A stretch of 64,000 nt of DNA from Candidatus Mycobacterium wuenschmannii. GTDB taxonomy: Bacteria; Actinomycetota; Actinomycetes; Mycobacteriales; Mycobacteriaceae. A model generated the notes under the pieces. It was not told where the DNA came from and ran no database searches. It was given only the letters and a program-made list of their open reading frames with translations. Every line of letters begins with the position of its first letter. The stretch's first letter is position 1. Both the position numbers and the translations under genes were made by a program. The DNA lies in NCBI RefSeq assembly GCF_030252325.1, contig NZ_CP126981.1, forward strand, positions 1,922,001 through 1,986,000. The letters are read 5' to 3'. Below, in pieces: positions 43,939-52,427 of the stretch.

Positions 43939-44427
43939 ATGCCACTCCTGCAGGGCGTACTGGCCGATCGCGACGCCTGGTCGGCGGTCGGTGAATGCTC
44001 GATCGGAAAGACCATGGCCGCACTCGGCACCAAGTCCGCGATGCTGATCATGCGCGAGGCCTATTACGGCACCACCCGGTTCGACGACTTCGCCCACCGC
44101 GTCGGTATCACCAAGGCCGCGGCGGCCGCCCGACTGTCCGAGCTGGTCGACCTCGGCCTGCTGACGCGGAGGCCCTACCGCGAGCCCGGGCAACGCACCC
44201 GTGACGAATACATCCTCACCGAGGCCGGCGTCGACTTCATGCCGGTGGTGTGGGCGATGTTCGAGTGGGGCCAGCGACATCTCCCCGGCCGCAACCGATT
44301 ACGCCTGACCCACCTGGGCTGCGGCGCCGACGCCACCGTCGAGGTCCGGTGCACCGAAGGACATCCGGTCCCGCCGGACGAGCTCGGCGTCGAGTTGACC
44401 AAGCGGAACCGCAACCGCGACTCCTGA
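43939..44427 (+). CDS. HxlR-family transcriptional regulator
   Basis: A 162-residue regulator with the HxlR winged-helix: IGKTMAALGTKSAMLIMREAYYGTTRFDDFAHRVGITKAAAAARLSELVDLGLLTRRPY. The wing and dimer helix follow (RDEYILTEAGVDFMPVVWAMFEWG). The C-terminal 40 residues contain a Cys (LGCGADATVEVRCTEG) that could sense redox or bind metal (inference). ATG 43939 follows GGAGGTG. It is likely to control the divergent thiolase gene. Confidence 0.92.
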   Translation: MPLLQGVLADRDAWSAVGECSIGKTMAALGTKSAMLIMREAYYGTTRFDDFAHRVGITKAAAAARLSELVDLGLLTRRPYREPGQRTRDEYILTEAGVDFMPVVWAMFEWGQRHLPGRNRLRLTHLGCGADATVEVRCTEGHPVPPDELGVELTKRNRNRDS

Positions 44428-44448
44428 GGATCAGTCAGTGGGTTGCGA

Positions 44449-44488
44449 ATGCCCGGGACCAGCCGACCGTTCACGTGGTCCCGGGCAT
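44449..44488. terminator. Strong bidirectional terminator
   Basis: A perfect 13-base stem, ATGCCCGGGACCA (44449-44461) with its complement at 44476-44488, and a 14-base loop. It separates the convergent HxlR and Hsp20 genes. Confidence 0.85.
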
Positions 44489-44495
44489 CCACGGA

Positions 44496-44975
44496 TCAGA
44501 CCCCGGCGGGCTCTTTTGCAGACGCTCCGTTGAGCACCGGGCTGCCTTCTTCGGTGATCACCGTGTTGTCCTTCGCGGCCTTGGAACGACCTACGGTGAT
44601 CTTGCGAGGCTTGGCCTTTTCAGCCACCGGTATCACCAGTCGCAGTACCCCGTCCTGGTAATCCGCCGCGATCCGCGCGGTGTCGAGGTTGTTGCCCAAC
44701 ACCAGCTGGCGGGAGAAGACACCACGCGGTCGCTCGGTAGCGAGCATCTCCCGGGACGGGTCTACCGCGGCGCGTTCGGCGCGCACGGTCACCACGTTGT
44801 TCTCAATGTCCAGATCCAGCGCATCGGTGTCCACCCCAGGCAGATCGAACTCAACGATGAACTCGTCACCGCTGCGCCAGGCGTCCATAGGCATGCCGGC
44901 GGGCCGGGCCGCGGTGCCGAGAACTTGTTGGGTGAGCCGGTCCAGATCACGGAACGGGTCGGTACGCATCAGCAT
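44496..44975 (-). CDS. Hsp20/alpha-crystallin small heat-shock protein
   Basis: A 159-residue small heat-shock protein. The alpha-crystallin domain runs from [13 protein letters not shown] to [19 protein letters not shown], with the Arg-rich strand [11 protein letters not shown] and the I/V-P-V tail motif. ATG 44975 ([11 protein letters not shown]) lies after GGAGGTGGCAACC; an upstream ATG 44990 overlaps that ribosome-binding site and is less likely. It resembles the mycobacterial 18-kDa antigen type. It prevents aggregation of unfolded proteins. Confidence 0.93.
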   Translation of the reverse strand: MLMRTDPFRDLDRLTQQVLGTAARPAGMPMDAWRSGDEFIVEFDLPGVDTDALDLDIENNVVTVRAERAAVDPSREMLATERPRGVFSRQLVLGNNLDTARIAADYQDGVLRLVIPVAEKAKPRKITVGRSKAAKDNTVITEEGSPVLNGASAKEPAGV

Positions 44976-45041
44976 GGTTGCCACCTCCATTTATCCTTTC
45001 CTGTTTCCACACTTTGTGCGTCTACCAGAACGGCTTATATG

Positions 45042-45053
45042 TGCCAACTGGCA
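45042..45053. promoter_or_regulatory. Short dyad upstream of Hsp20
   Basis: TGCCA-AC-TGGCA in an AT-rich stretch about 67 bases upstream of the Hsp20 start. It does not match the HspR (HAIR) element or the DosR box. It may be an operator of unknown regulator. Confidence 0.3.
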
Positions 45054-45273
45054 TAGATTTTTATATAGCACCGGGATCAGGTCGGAGGCAAGAGGCGAGA
45101 CAAGATTTTTTTGGAATGCGGCGAGCGCAAGCCGACGAGTCGCGCCCCGCCGGCGAATCGTTCAATGCGCCAACGTGTCCCAGTGCCATCGGCCGGCTCG
45201 TAACCGCCGAGGCCGATCTGTGCAGGCGCAGCCCATGACCGAGTGCGTCGAACGTCTCCTCGTTGATGTGCTC

Positions 45274-45292
45274 TACTGTAATAATTACAGTA
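45274..45292. promoter_or_regulatory. 19-bp perfect palindrome, site F
   Basis: TACTGTAATAATTACAGTA is a perfect inverted repeat about a central A and matches all 14 fixed consensus positions. It ends 49 bases before the P450 start at 45342. It defines the strongest version of the motif found at nine promoters. Confidence 0.75.
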
Positions 45293-45341
45293 AGATCATG
45301 CGGCGAGACGCCGTTTCGCTCGACGAGGCTGGAGCGCAGCT

Positions 45342-46565
45342 GTGGAAGGTCAACTTCGGGACGCCGCCGTCGGCGACGACAAACCGGCCGACTACATCCG
45401 CGACCCCTACCCTTACTTCGCCGGGAAGCGTGCCGAGTGCGGCGTATTCCACGGCACGGTCGTCGACTACTCGAAGACCCCGGAGTCGTTGCGACCCAAG
45501 AACTCGTTTGCGGCCGTGTCGTTCGAGGCGGTGAACGCGGCGTTTCGCGACGCGCAGACCTTCAGCTCGACCTACTACGACAATACGATCGGGTTGTTCA
45601 TCGGACCGTCGATCCTGGCGATGGCCGGCAAGACCCATCGCGAACACCGCAATTTGGTTTCCGCGGCGTTCAAGTCCAAGGCGCTTACGCGTTGGGAGCC
45701 CGAGATCGTCCGCCCGATCTGCGACGCACTGATCGACGAATTCATCGACGCCAGGAGCGCGGACCTGGTCCGCGATTTCACCTTCGAATTTCCGACCCGG
45801 GTCATCGCCACGCTCCTCGGTCTGCCCGCCGAGGATCTGCCGGCATTTCGCCGGCGCGCGGTCGAACTGATCAACTACACCATCAGGTACGAGCGGGCGT
45901 TTGAGGCATCCGCGGCCCTCAAGGACTACTTCGTGGCGCAGATTGAACAGCGCAGGGCAGCACCGACGGACGACATCATCGGCGATCTTGTCGCCGCCGA
46001 GATCGACGGCGAAAAGCTCAGCGACGAAGCGATCTACTCGTTTCTCCGACTACTGCTCCCGGCCGGATTGGAAACCACCTACCGCTCGTCGGGCAATCTG
46101 CTGTATCTACTGCTCACCCACCCAGAGCAGTTCGCCGCCGTGCAGGCCGATAATGCGCTACTCGGGCCGGCGATCGAAGAGGCTCTCCGGTTCGAGACGC
46201 CCCTCACCACAGTGCAGCGATTCACCACCGAAGACACTGTGCTGCAGGGTGTCCCGATTCCCGCGCGCTCGGCGGTCGACCTCTGCATCGGCTCAGCCAA
46301 CCGCGACGAGAGCCGCTGGCAGCATGCGGAGCGATTCGACATCTTCCGTCAGCAGGTACCGCACATCTCCTTCGCGGCCGGCGAGCACACCTGCCTCGGT
46401 CTCCACCTTGCCCGCATGGAGACCCGGGTCGCGCTGGAGTGTCTGCTGAGTCGGCTCTCCGAGATCGAGCTCGTCGTCGATCAAGATCCGCACATCTACG
46501 GCCAACCCTTCCGCTCGCCGACCGAACTTCCGGTCACCTTCGTTCCGACGGGAGCACGCGCATGA
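45342..46565 (+). CDS. Cytochrome P450
   Basis: A 407-residue P450, GTG start 7 bases after GGAG. I-helix PAGLETTYRS, K-helix E-E-A-L-R and heme loop FAAGEHTCLGLHLARME with Cys ligand are intact. It is a close paralog of the P450 at 14258: same length, with shared blocks such as YDNTIGL/YDKTIGL, FEFPTR and TYRSSGNLLYLLLTHPEQ. Both have a 19-bp dyad in the promoter. Its stop overlaps the start of an Ltp-type thiolase. Confidence 0.95.
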   Translation: MEGQLRDAAVGDDKPADYIRDPYPYFAGKRAECGVFHGTVVDYSKTPESLRPKNSFAAVSFEAVNAAFRDAQTFSSTYYDNTIGLFIGPSILAMAGKTHREHRNLVSAAFKSKALTRWEPEIVRPICDALIDEFIDARSADLVRDFTFEFPTRVIATLLGLPAEDLPAFRRRAVELINYTIRYERAFEASAALKDYFVAQIEQRRAAPTDDIIGDLVAAEIDGEKLSDEAIYSFLRLLLPAGLETTYRSSGNLLYLLLTHPEQFAAVQADNALLGPAIEEALRFETPLTTVQRFTTEDTVLQGVPIPARSAVDLCIGSANRDESRWQHAERFDIFRQQVPHISFAAGEHTCLGLHLARMETRVALECLLSRLSEIELVVDQDPHIYGQPFRSPTELPVTFVPTGARA

Positions 46566-47713
46566 GTCGCAACGACGTCGCGATCATCGGCGTGGGGCTG
46601 CACCCGTTCGGCCGCTTCGAGGGCAAGTCCGCAATGCAGATGGCAGGTGACGCCATCCAACTCGCACTCACCGACGCCGGCATCCGTTGGCGGGACGTCC
46701 AATTCGCCGTCGGAGGTAGCTGGACGGTAGCCAACCCCGACGCGATCGTGGGCATGGTCGGTCTGACCGGTATCCCGTTCACCGACGTGTTCAATGCCTG
46801 CGCCACCGCGGCGAGCGCAACCAAGTTGTGCGCCGACAGCATTCGGCTGGGCGACTTCGACATCGGCATCGCGGTCGGGATGGACAAACATCCACGAGGC
46901 GCCTTCACCGAAGACCCGGCACTGGTCGGCATGCCGAGTTGGTACGCGCAGAACGGCCAGTACCTCACCACTCAGTTCTTCGGCATGAAAGCGAACAGGT
47001 ATCTGCACGACCATCACATCTCCGTCGAGACGCTGGCGAAGGTCGCCGCCAAGAACTTCCGCAATGGCGCGTTGAACCCCAACGCCTTTCGGCGTAAGCC
47101 GATCTCGGAGGAGGCCATCCTTGCCTCGCCGATGCTCAACTACCCGTTGACCCAGTACATGTTCTGTGCGCCGGACGAGGGTGCCGCCGCGGTGGTGATG
47201 TGCCGGGCCGACATCGCGCACCGCTACACCAGCACTCCGGTTTACGTACGGGCGGTCGAACTCCGTACTCGCCGCTACGGCGCCTATGAGGTGAACACCA
47301 CCTACGCCCCGGTCGAAGAGGACGTCTCACCGACGGTGTACGCCGCCAAGGCGGCATTCGAGAAGGCCGGCGTCGCACCGCAGGACGTCGATGTCATCCA
47401 ACTGCAGGACACCGACGCCGGCGCCGAGGTCATCCACATGGCCGAGGCGGGCTTCTGCGCCGACGGCGACCAAGAGCGACTGCTGGCCGACGGCGCCACC
47501 GAGATCGGCGGCTCGCTGCCGGTCAACACCGACGGCGGATTGATCGCCAACGGCGAACCCATTGGCGCATCAGGGCTTCGGCAGATGCATGAGCTGGTGC
47601 GACAGTTACGGGGCCAGGCCGGCGATCGTCAGGTCCCGGGCAACCCGAAGGTCGGTTTTGCCCAGGTGTACGGCGCGCCCGGGACCGCGGCCGCCACCGT
47701 GCTGACGACGTGA
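46562..47713 (+). CDS. Ltp/SCP-x-type thiolase-like lipid-transfer protein
   Basis: A 383-residue thiolase-superfamily protein with nucleophilic-site Cys in VFNACATAASATKLC. The normal thiolase G-H-P motif reads NGEPIGASGLRQ, Glu replacing His, which is common in the Ltp-type enzymes that cleave sterol side-chain intermediates. The late GNPKVGFAQVYGAPGTAAATVL replaces the second-Cys block of classical thiolases. It is coupled by ATGA to the P450 upstream. It may act as a retro-aldolase or thiolase; partner DUF35 protein is not seen nearby. Confidence 0.85.
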   Translation: MSRNDVAIIGVGLHPFGRFEGKSAMQMAGDAIQLALTDAGIRWRDVQFAVGGSWTVANPDAIVGMVGLTGIPFTDVFNACATAASATKLCADSIRLGDFDIGIAVGMDKHPRGAFTEDPALVGMPSWYAQNGQYLTTQFFGMKANRYLHDHHISVETLAKVAAKNFRNGALNPNAFRRKPISEEAILASPMLNYPLTQYMFCAPDEGAAAVVMCRADIAHRYTSTPVYVRAVELRTRRYGAYEVNTTYAPVEEDVSPTVYAAKAAFEKAGVAPQDVDVIQLQDTDAGAEVIHMAEAGFCADGDQERLLADGATEIGGSLPVNTDGGLIANGEPIGASGLRQMHELVRQLRGQAGDRQVPGNPKVGFAQVYGAPGTAAATVLTT

Positions 47714-47717
47714 GTGC

Positions 47718-48668
47718 CTAACGGCTCTGCGCCGCCGCGTAATTACCGATGTGGCTGAGTAGACGCCGGACAGCGCCCGCAGGCGGGGTGCGGCCGCCCT
47801 GCCAAACGGCACGGAACTGCCGTCGCAGGTCCAATCCAGGCACGGGGATCTCGTGTAGTCGACCAGCCGCCAAGTCGTCGCTGACCGAGAGTCGACTCAT
47901 GACGGCGGGGCCGGCACCTGCGAGGACTGCAGCCCGCATCGCGCCCATCGACGGTAATTCGAGAAGAGGTGCTGCCTGGTTCATGTCGTCGCCCAGCACC
48001 CTGCGCAACGCGACCGTCAGGGAATCGCGGATACCGACCCCGGCCTCACGCGAAATCAGCGGCGTCTCGGACAACTCCTCGGCGCAAATGGAATTGGAGC
48101 GCCGAACCCACAGGTGACCGGGTGGCACGACCACGACCAGCTCGTCTTCACCAACCACACAATGCCCCAATCCAACCGGCGCGCCAGGGTTTTCGACAAA
48201 ACCGAGGTCGGCTCGGCCTTCGCGAATCGATGCGATGACCTCAGAGCTGGAGCTCGCCGCAAGCACAACTTTCGGTGGCGGATGAGTCTCATGGGCTTCG
48301 GTGAGTTTCATGGACAGCATCCACAGAGGTACAAGGAATTCCGCAACGGTCGGGCTGGCCACGACACGGATCTGCGTTTGGTGCTGCTGGCGCAGCGCAC
48401 CCAAGTTGGCATCGATGTCGCGTGCCACCTCGAGCAGCCGCTGAGCGCAATCGAACACGAACTGTCCGCCGGCGGTCAGCTCGGTCCCTCGTGTGGTCCG
48501 CGTCGCCAGTGGGATGCCAGCTCTCGCTTCCATCAGGGCTAGCCGACGAGACACGGCCTGCTGCGTCAGCCCCAATTCGCGAGCTGCGCCACCGAGACTG
48601 CCGGTTTCGGCGACGGCGAGGAAGACCTCGAACGAGTCGAGGTCGGGCATTCGCGAACTGAGTGTCAT
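47718..48668 (-). CDS. LysR-family transcriptional regulator
   Basis: A 316-residue LysR protein. The N-terminal winged helix-turn-helix is FEVFLAVAETGSLGGAARELGLTQQAVSRRLALMEARAG, with a C-terminal periplasmic-binding-like effector domain (IRVVASPTVAEFLVPLWM, DLGFVENPGAPVG, AVLAGAGPAVMSR). It converges on the Ltp gene with a 4-base gap. Its 235-base upstream region faces the PPE genes. Target genes are unknown; autoregulation is usual in the family. Confidence 0.93.
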   Translation of the reverse strand: MTLSSRMPDLDSFEVFLAVAETGSLGGAARELGLTQQAVSRRLALMEARAGIPLATRTTRGTELTAGGQFVFDCAQRLLEVARDIDANLGALRQQHQTQIRVVASPTVAEFLVPLWMLSMKLTEAHETHPPPKVVLAASSSSEVIASIREGRADLGFVENPGAPVGLGHCVVGEDELVVVVPPGHLWVRRSNSICAEELSETPLISREAGVGIRDSLTVALRRVLGDDMNQAAPLLELPSMGAMRAAVLAGAGPAVMSRLSVSDDLAAGRLHEIPVPGLDLRRQFRAVWQGGRTPPAGAVRRLLSHIGNYAAAQSR

Positions 48669-48903
48669 GGTCGACGGATCGAATCACACAGAACTTATGA
48701 CTAGCTGGGAAACACATGGAGAATTTCCGGGGCTCTGCGCCGCGATGTGGGGCCGTATGCGCTGGATAACACCGGGCACAACCAACGCTTGTGACGCCAC
48801 AACGTCAAACCGTCTACTGCCGCCGCGCGCGCTCGCAGACGATGACTCCCGTGCCTGTCAGCGCATGACTTTCAGGCCGATCGCCGAGATTCAGGAGCCG
48901 ACG

Positions 48904-49887
48904 ATGTGTTTTGCAAGGGTGCCTCCCGAGATCAACTCCGGCCGGCTGTTCGAGGGGTCAGGGTCGGAATCGCTGGCTCGAGCCGCCCGGGCGTGGAACG
49001 AGTTGGCGGCCACTCTGCGCAAAACTGCGGCCTGCTACGAAGCACTGACCGTCAGCTTCGCCACGGGTTGGCCGGGCGTCATAACCGCGGCAATCGGCCG
49101 CGTGCTGGCACCGTACGTCGCCTGGCTCAACGTATGTGCCGCGCACGCTGCCCAGACGGCGACTCAAGCCGCCGCCGCGGCCAGCGCTCACGACACGGCA
49201 GTCTCGGCAGTGGTGCCACCGGAAGTGATCGCATGCAACAGAATTCGACTGGCATCGCTGGCCGCGACGAATTATCTGGCACAGGCCTGCCCGGCGGTGG
49301 CGCAGATCGAACACGAGTATCACCGGATGTGGGTTGAGGACGCCGAGGCCATGTACGCCTATGCCCGAGCCTCGGCCAAGGCCTCGGTTCTGACGCCGTT
49401 CACCTCAGCTGTCTCGGCCATCGAACAACAGGACAGCACCGATGTGAACGCTCGACGGCGGGCTCGCCGGGTGGCGGCAGCTCCACGTGCCATCACCGCG
49501 GGAAGACAGGTCATCGAGGCACTTCCCGAAGCGCTGCAAGCTATCTCAACGTCGGGACAAGGCACGCTGGACACCCATCTGCTAGCGGTGACCCCGGCCC
49601 TGTCCACCCTGTGTTCGTCGGCGGCGCCGCCCGATGTCGCCCTTCAGCGACTGCAGGCGACGAACAGAGGGCTGATGGTGCTCCGGGCGGCCGCACTGGC
49701 AGCGACGCGTGGCGAACGCACCGCCTCGGTATTTGGGATCGCGCACAGCATCGGACCGTTGTCGGTTCCCGCCCTCTGGTCGACACGGGCATCGAGCGAC
49801 CCGGTCGAGGGCGGGTTCCACACGTGGGCGTGGGAGCCACTGCGACTGGTACGAGGCAACGTACATGCCGACCGGTCAGTGCGATGA
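48904..49887 (+). CDS. PPE family protein, SVP-like, divergent
   Basis: A 327-residue PPE protein. The start ATG 48904 follows CAGGAG and gives MCFARVPPEINSGRLFEGSG, in which P-P-E is displaced by two residues from the usual position. The helical PPE domain spans about 1-170, with the W-x-G turn as G-W-P-G. The C-terminal part is basic around residue 185 (ARRRARRVAAAPRA) and contains LSVPALW, an SVP-type motif. No PE partner gene is adjacent. Secretion by a type VII system is expected from family knowledge. Confidence 0.85.
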   Translation: MCFARVPPEINSGRLFEGSGSESLARAARAWNELAATLRKTAACYEALTVSFATGWPGVITAAIGRVLAPYVAWLNVCAAHAAQTATQAAAAASAHDTAVSAVVPPEVIACNRIRLASLAATNYLAQACPAVAQIEHEYHRMWVEDAEAMYAYARASAKASVLTPFTSAVSAIEQQDSTDVNARRRARRVAAAPRAITAGRQVIEALPEALQAISTSGQGTLDTHLLAVTPALSTLCSSAAPPDVALQRLQATNRGLMVLRAAALAATRGERTASVFGIAHSIGPLSVPALWSTRASSDPVEGGFHTWAWEPLRLVRGNVHADRSVR

Positions 49888-49897
49888 GGCGTCCGCT

Positions 49898-51169
49898 GTG
49901 ATCGATTTCGGATCGCTCCCACCGGAGATCAACTCCGGTCGCCTTTATGCCGGCCCAGGCGCTGCGCCGATGCTGTCCGCCGCGACAGCGTGGAGCGAAC
50001 TCGCCGCCGAGTTGAGTGCCGCTGCCAGCGGCTATGGATCGGTGATTTCCGAGATGACGAGTTCGCAGTGGGTGGGTCCGTCGTCGGGAGCGATGGTGAC
50101 CGCGGTAATGCCTTATGTTGGATGGCTGAGCACCGTCGCCGCGCTGGCCGAACACACGGCCGACCAGGCGATGGCCGCGGTGGCGGCCTACGAGGCGGCC
50201 TATGCGATGACGGTGCCGCCACCTGTGGTCCTGACCAATCGAATACTGCTGGCCGCGCTCGTCGCGACCAACTTCTTCGGACAGAACAGCGCCGCAATCG
50301 CGGCAACAGAAACCCAATACGCCGACATGTGGGCGCAAGACGCCACAGCCATGTATTCCTACTCGGCCTCTTCGGCCGCAGCGGCAAGGCTCAAGTCATT
50401 CACGTCGGCGCCGAACACCACCGGCGACAGCGGGGTGGTTCAACAGACCACACCGTTAGCGCAATCCGCCGCTACCCAGGTGGAAAGCGCCGCCCAGAAT
50501 GCAGTCCCACACCTGACGTCGGGCTCGACCGGAAGCCACCTGCTGCAGAATGTCTTCACCGCCGCGTCAACCGGAGCAGACTCGACTACGAGCGGCGAGC
50601 TTCCATGGCCGTTCTCGCTGCTACCCACTCCGGCTAACAACTGGCTCGGACTGGTGCCCGCCAACTACAAAACCGTCTTTCACGATCTGCTGCAGCAATA
50701 CTTCGCGTTGGGCATCGGAAACAGCGGGTGGTCAATCGGGCAGCAACTCACTTTCGGGCAGGGAACGACGGCGGGTGCGGGCGGTGCTTGGTATGCCACA
50801 CCCGAATTCGCGCATGCCGGTTTCGGCAGTGGGATAACCGCCAGTACCGGTCGGGCGGTGCGAATCGGCCACCTGTCAGTGCCGCACAATTGGAGCGCGT
50901 CGATTGAGGAACATCCTGAGGAGTTCGACGAACTCGAGGAGATCGAAGAATTCGAGGAGTTCCCGCCGGGCTGGTCCGCTGCGTCGACGCAGCACTCGGC
51001 CGTACCGCTGGGACAGTCAAGCGTGACTCATTCTGCAGTCGCCGGCGCGAACCCTAACGAGGTGTTGGGCGGTGTGCCAACACGATTCGGCACCCGGCCC
51101 ACCGGAGGTTTCATTCACAAATACGGCTGGCGATACAACGTCGTCGCCCGACCGCCTGCGGGCGGATAG
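49898..51169 (+). CDS. PPE family protein, SVP subfamily, with acidic insert
   Basis: A 423-residue PPE protein. GTG 49898 gives VIDFGSLPPEINSGRLYAGPG, matching normal PPE N termini; ATG 49865 is in frame but would add an atypical tail. PPE helices span 1-175, with W-V-G in SSQWVGPSSGA. The SVP motif LSVPHNW lies near residue 330. It is followed at 337-355 by a highly acidic run (EEFDELEEIEEFEEF), unlike the usual neutral linker, and the C terminus ends NVVARPPAGG. It is the middle of three tandem PPE genes. Confidence 0.92.
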   Translation: MIDFGSLPPEINSGRLYAGPGAAPMLSAATAWSELAAELSAAASGYGSVISEMTSSQWVGPSSGAMVTAVMPYVGWLSTVAALAEHTADQAMAAVAAYEAAYAMTVPPPVVLTNRILLAALVATNFFGQNSAAIAATETQYADMWAQDATAMYSYSASSAAAARLKSFTSAPNTTGDSGVVQQTTPLAQSAATQVESAAQNAVPHLTSGSTGSHLLQNVFTAASTGADSTTSGELPWPFSLLPTPANNWLGLVPANYKTVFHDLLQQYFALGIGNSGWSIGQQLTFGQGTTAGAGGAWYATPEFAHAGFGSGITASTGRAVRIGHLSVPHNWSASIEEHPEEFDELEEIEEFEEFPPGWSAASTQHSAVPLGQSSVTHSAVAGANPNEVLGGVPTRFGTRPTGGFIHKYGWRYNVVARPPAGG

Positions 51170-51214
51170 GGAAACCACTGTCCGCCGCCCGTTGTCGAGA
51201 ATCGAGGTCTCAAC

Positions 51215-52420
51215 ATGCAGGACTATGGATCACTGCCGCCAGAGGTCAATTCTGGGCGCATGTACGCCGGCCCAGGCTCGGGTTCGCTGATGACCGCCGC
51301 GTCGGCGTGGAATCAGTTGGCAGCCGAATTAAGCTCGGCGGCAATTGGTTACGAGAGAGTATTGACAGAACTCAGCAGCGAACAGTGGTTGGGCCCGGCG
51401 TCGACGGCGATGGCCGCGGCGGCGACGCCGTATGTGGAGTGGATGAACGCCACCGCCGCGCAGGCCGAGCAGGCCGCCAGCCAAGCCCGCGCATCTGCGG
51501 CCGCGTATGAAACCGCCCTGGCCACAATGGTTCCGGTGCCTCTCATCGCAGCCAACCGCGAGGCGCTTGCAGAGGCACTTGCGTACAACGTATTCGGGCA
51601 GTACAACGGCGAGATCGCGGCTATCGAAGCACAATACGGCCAGATGTGGGCCCAAGACGCCGGCGCCATGTACAGCTACGCGGGACAGTCCGCCGCCACC
51701 ACCACGATGACGCCGTTCACCGACACGCCTACGATCACCAGCCCTGGCGCTCAGGCCGCCCAAACCGCCGCGACCCACTCCGCAGCGGCGACCTCTGCCG
51801 GCACATCGCAATCCGCACTCAGTCAGCTGACGTCCACTATTCCCACTCAGCTGAGCGGCATGGCCGCACCGGTCGCCGCCGATGCCTCGTCGACTTCGGC
51901 GCTGAGTGAAATCTGGTTTCTGATCAGCGGACAGACGGCGCTGCCGTCAAATCTCGGCACGCTCCTCAACGGCGTGTCCCCATTTTCATCGCTGCTCTAC
52001 AACACCGAAGGCTTGCCCTACTTCAGTGTCGGTATGGGCAACTTCGGGATCCAGATGGGAAAGACGCTGGGCTTGCTCAACGGCGTCGGCGGTGCGGCGG
52101 CGGGCGGAGCGGCCACTGCTCCCGCGACGGGGCTGGGCAACCTGGGCGGCTTGCTCGGCGGGGGCGCCCCGGTCAATGCCACCCTCGGCACGTCTGACGT
52201 CATCGGAGATATCTCAGTTCCACCCAACTGGGCCCAGGTGAGCGGGGCGTCGAGCGGTGCCGCGCGGGTGGCGCACCACACCATGACACCGGCCTCCGCC
52301 GAACCCGGGAACATGTTGGGCGGCATGCCGTTGTCCGCCCCGCACGGGGGTGCTGCAGCCACTGGACCGAAGTATGGCTTTCGACCGAAGGTGATGGCAC
52401 GGCCACCATTCGCCGGCTGA
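51215..52420 (+). CDS. PPE family protein, SVP subfamily
   Basis: A 401-residue canonical PPE-SVP protein: MQDYGSLPPEVNSGRMYAGPG, W-L-G turn in SSEQWLGPASTAM, conserved GQYNGEIAAIEAQYGQMWAQDAGAMYSYAG, a Gly/Ala-rich middle (LGNLGGLLGGGAP), the SVP motif ISVPPNW and a C-terminal KVMARPPFAG. Such proteins are exported by type VII secretion and found in the outer envelope. Convergent with the acyl-CoA dehydrogenase gene 7 bases later. Confidence 0.95.
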   Translation: MQDYGSLPPEVNSGRMYAGPGSGSLMTAASAWNQLAAELSSAAIGYERVLTELSSEQWLGPASTAMAAAATPYVEWMNATAAQAEQAASQARASAAAYETALATMVPVPLIAANREALAEALAYNVFGQYNGEIAAIEAQYGQMWAQDAGAMYSYAGQSAATTTMTPFTDTPTITSPGAQAAQTAATHSAAATSAGTSQSALSQLTSTIPTQLSGMAAPVAADASSTSALSEIWFLISGQTALPSNLGTLLNGVSPFSSLLYNTEGLPYFSVGMGNFGIQMGKTLGLLNGVGGAAAGGAATAPATGLGNLGGLLGGGAPVNATLGTSDVIGDISVPPNWAQVSGASSGAARVAHHTMTPASAEPGNMLGGMPLSAPHGGAAATGPKYGFRPKVMARPPFAG

Positions 52421-52427
52421 TTCGAGG

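Larger units (their letters stand above)
44976..45341. other. Divergent intergenic region, Hsp20 to P450
   Basis: This 366-base gap contains the Hsp20 promoter area (AT-rich 45035-45070 with a short dyad) and, near the other end, the perfect 19-bp dyad site F. Open frames across it have no family similarity and no good ribosome-binding sites, so no gene is called. Confidence 0.5.

Noticed and set aside
48493..48903. Upstream extension of the first PPE gene
   Set aside because: Runs over the LysR start region and lacks PPE features; ATG 48904 has a CAGGAG ribosome-binding site directly before the VPPEINS motif.
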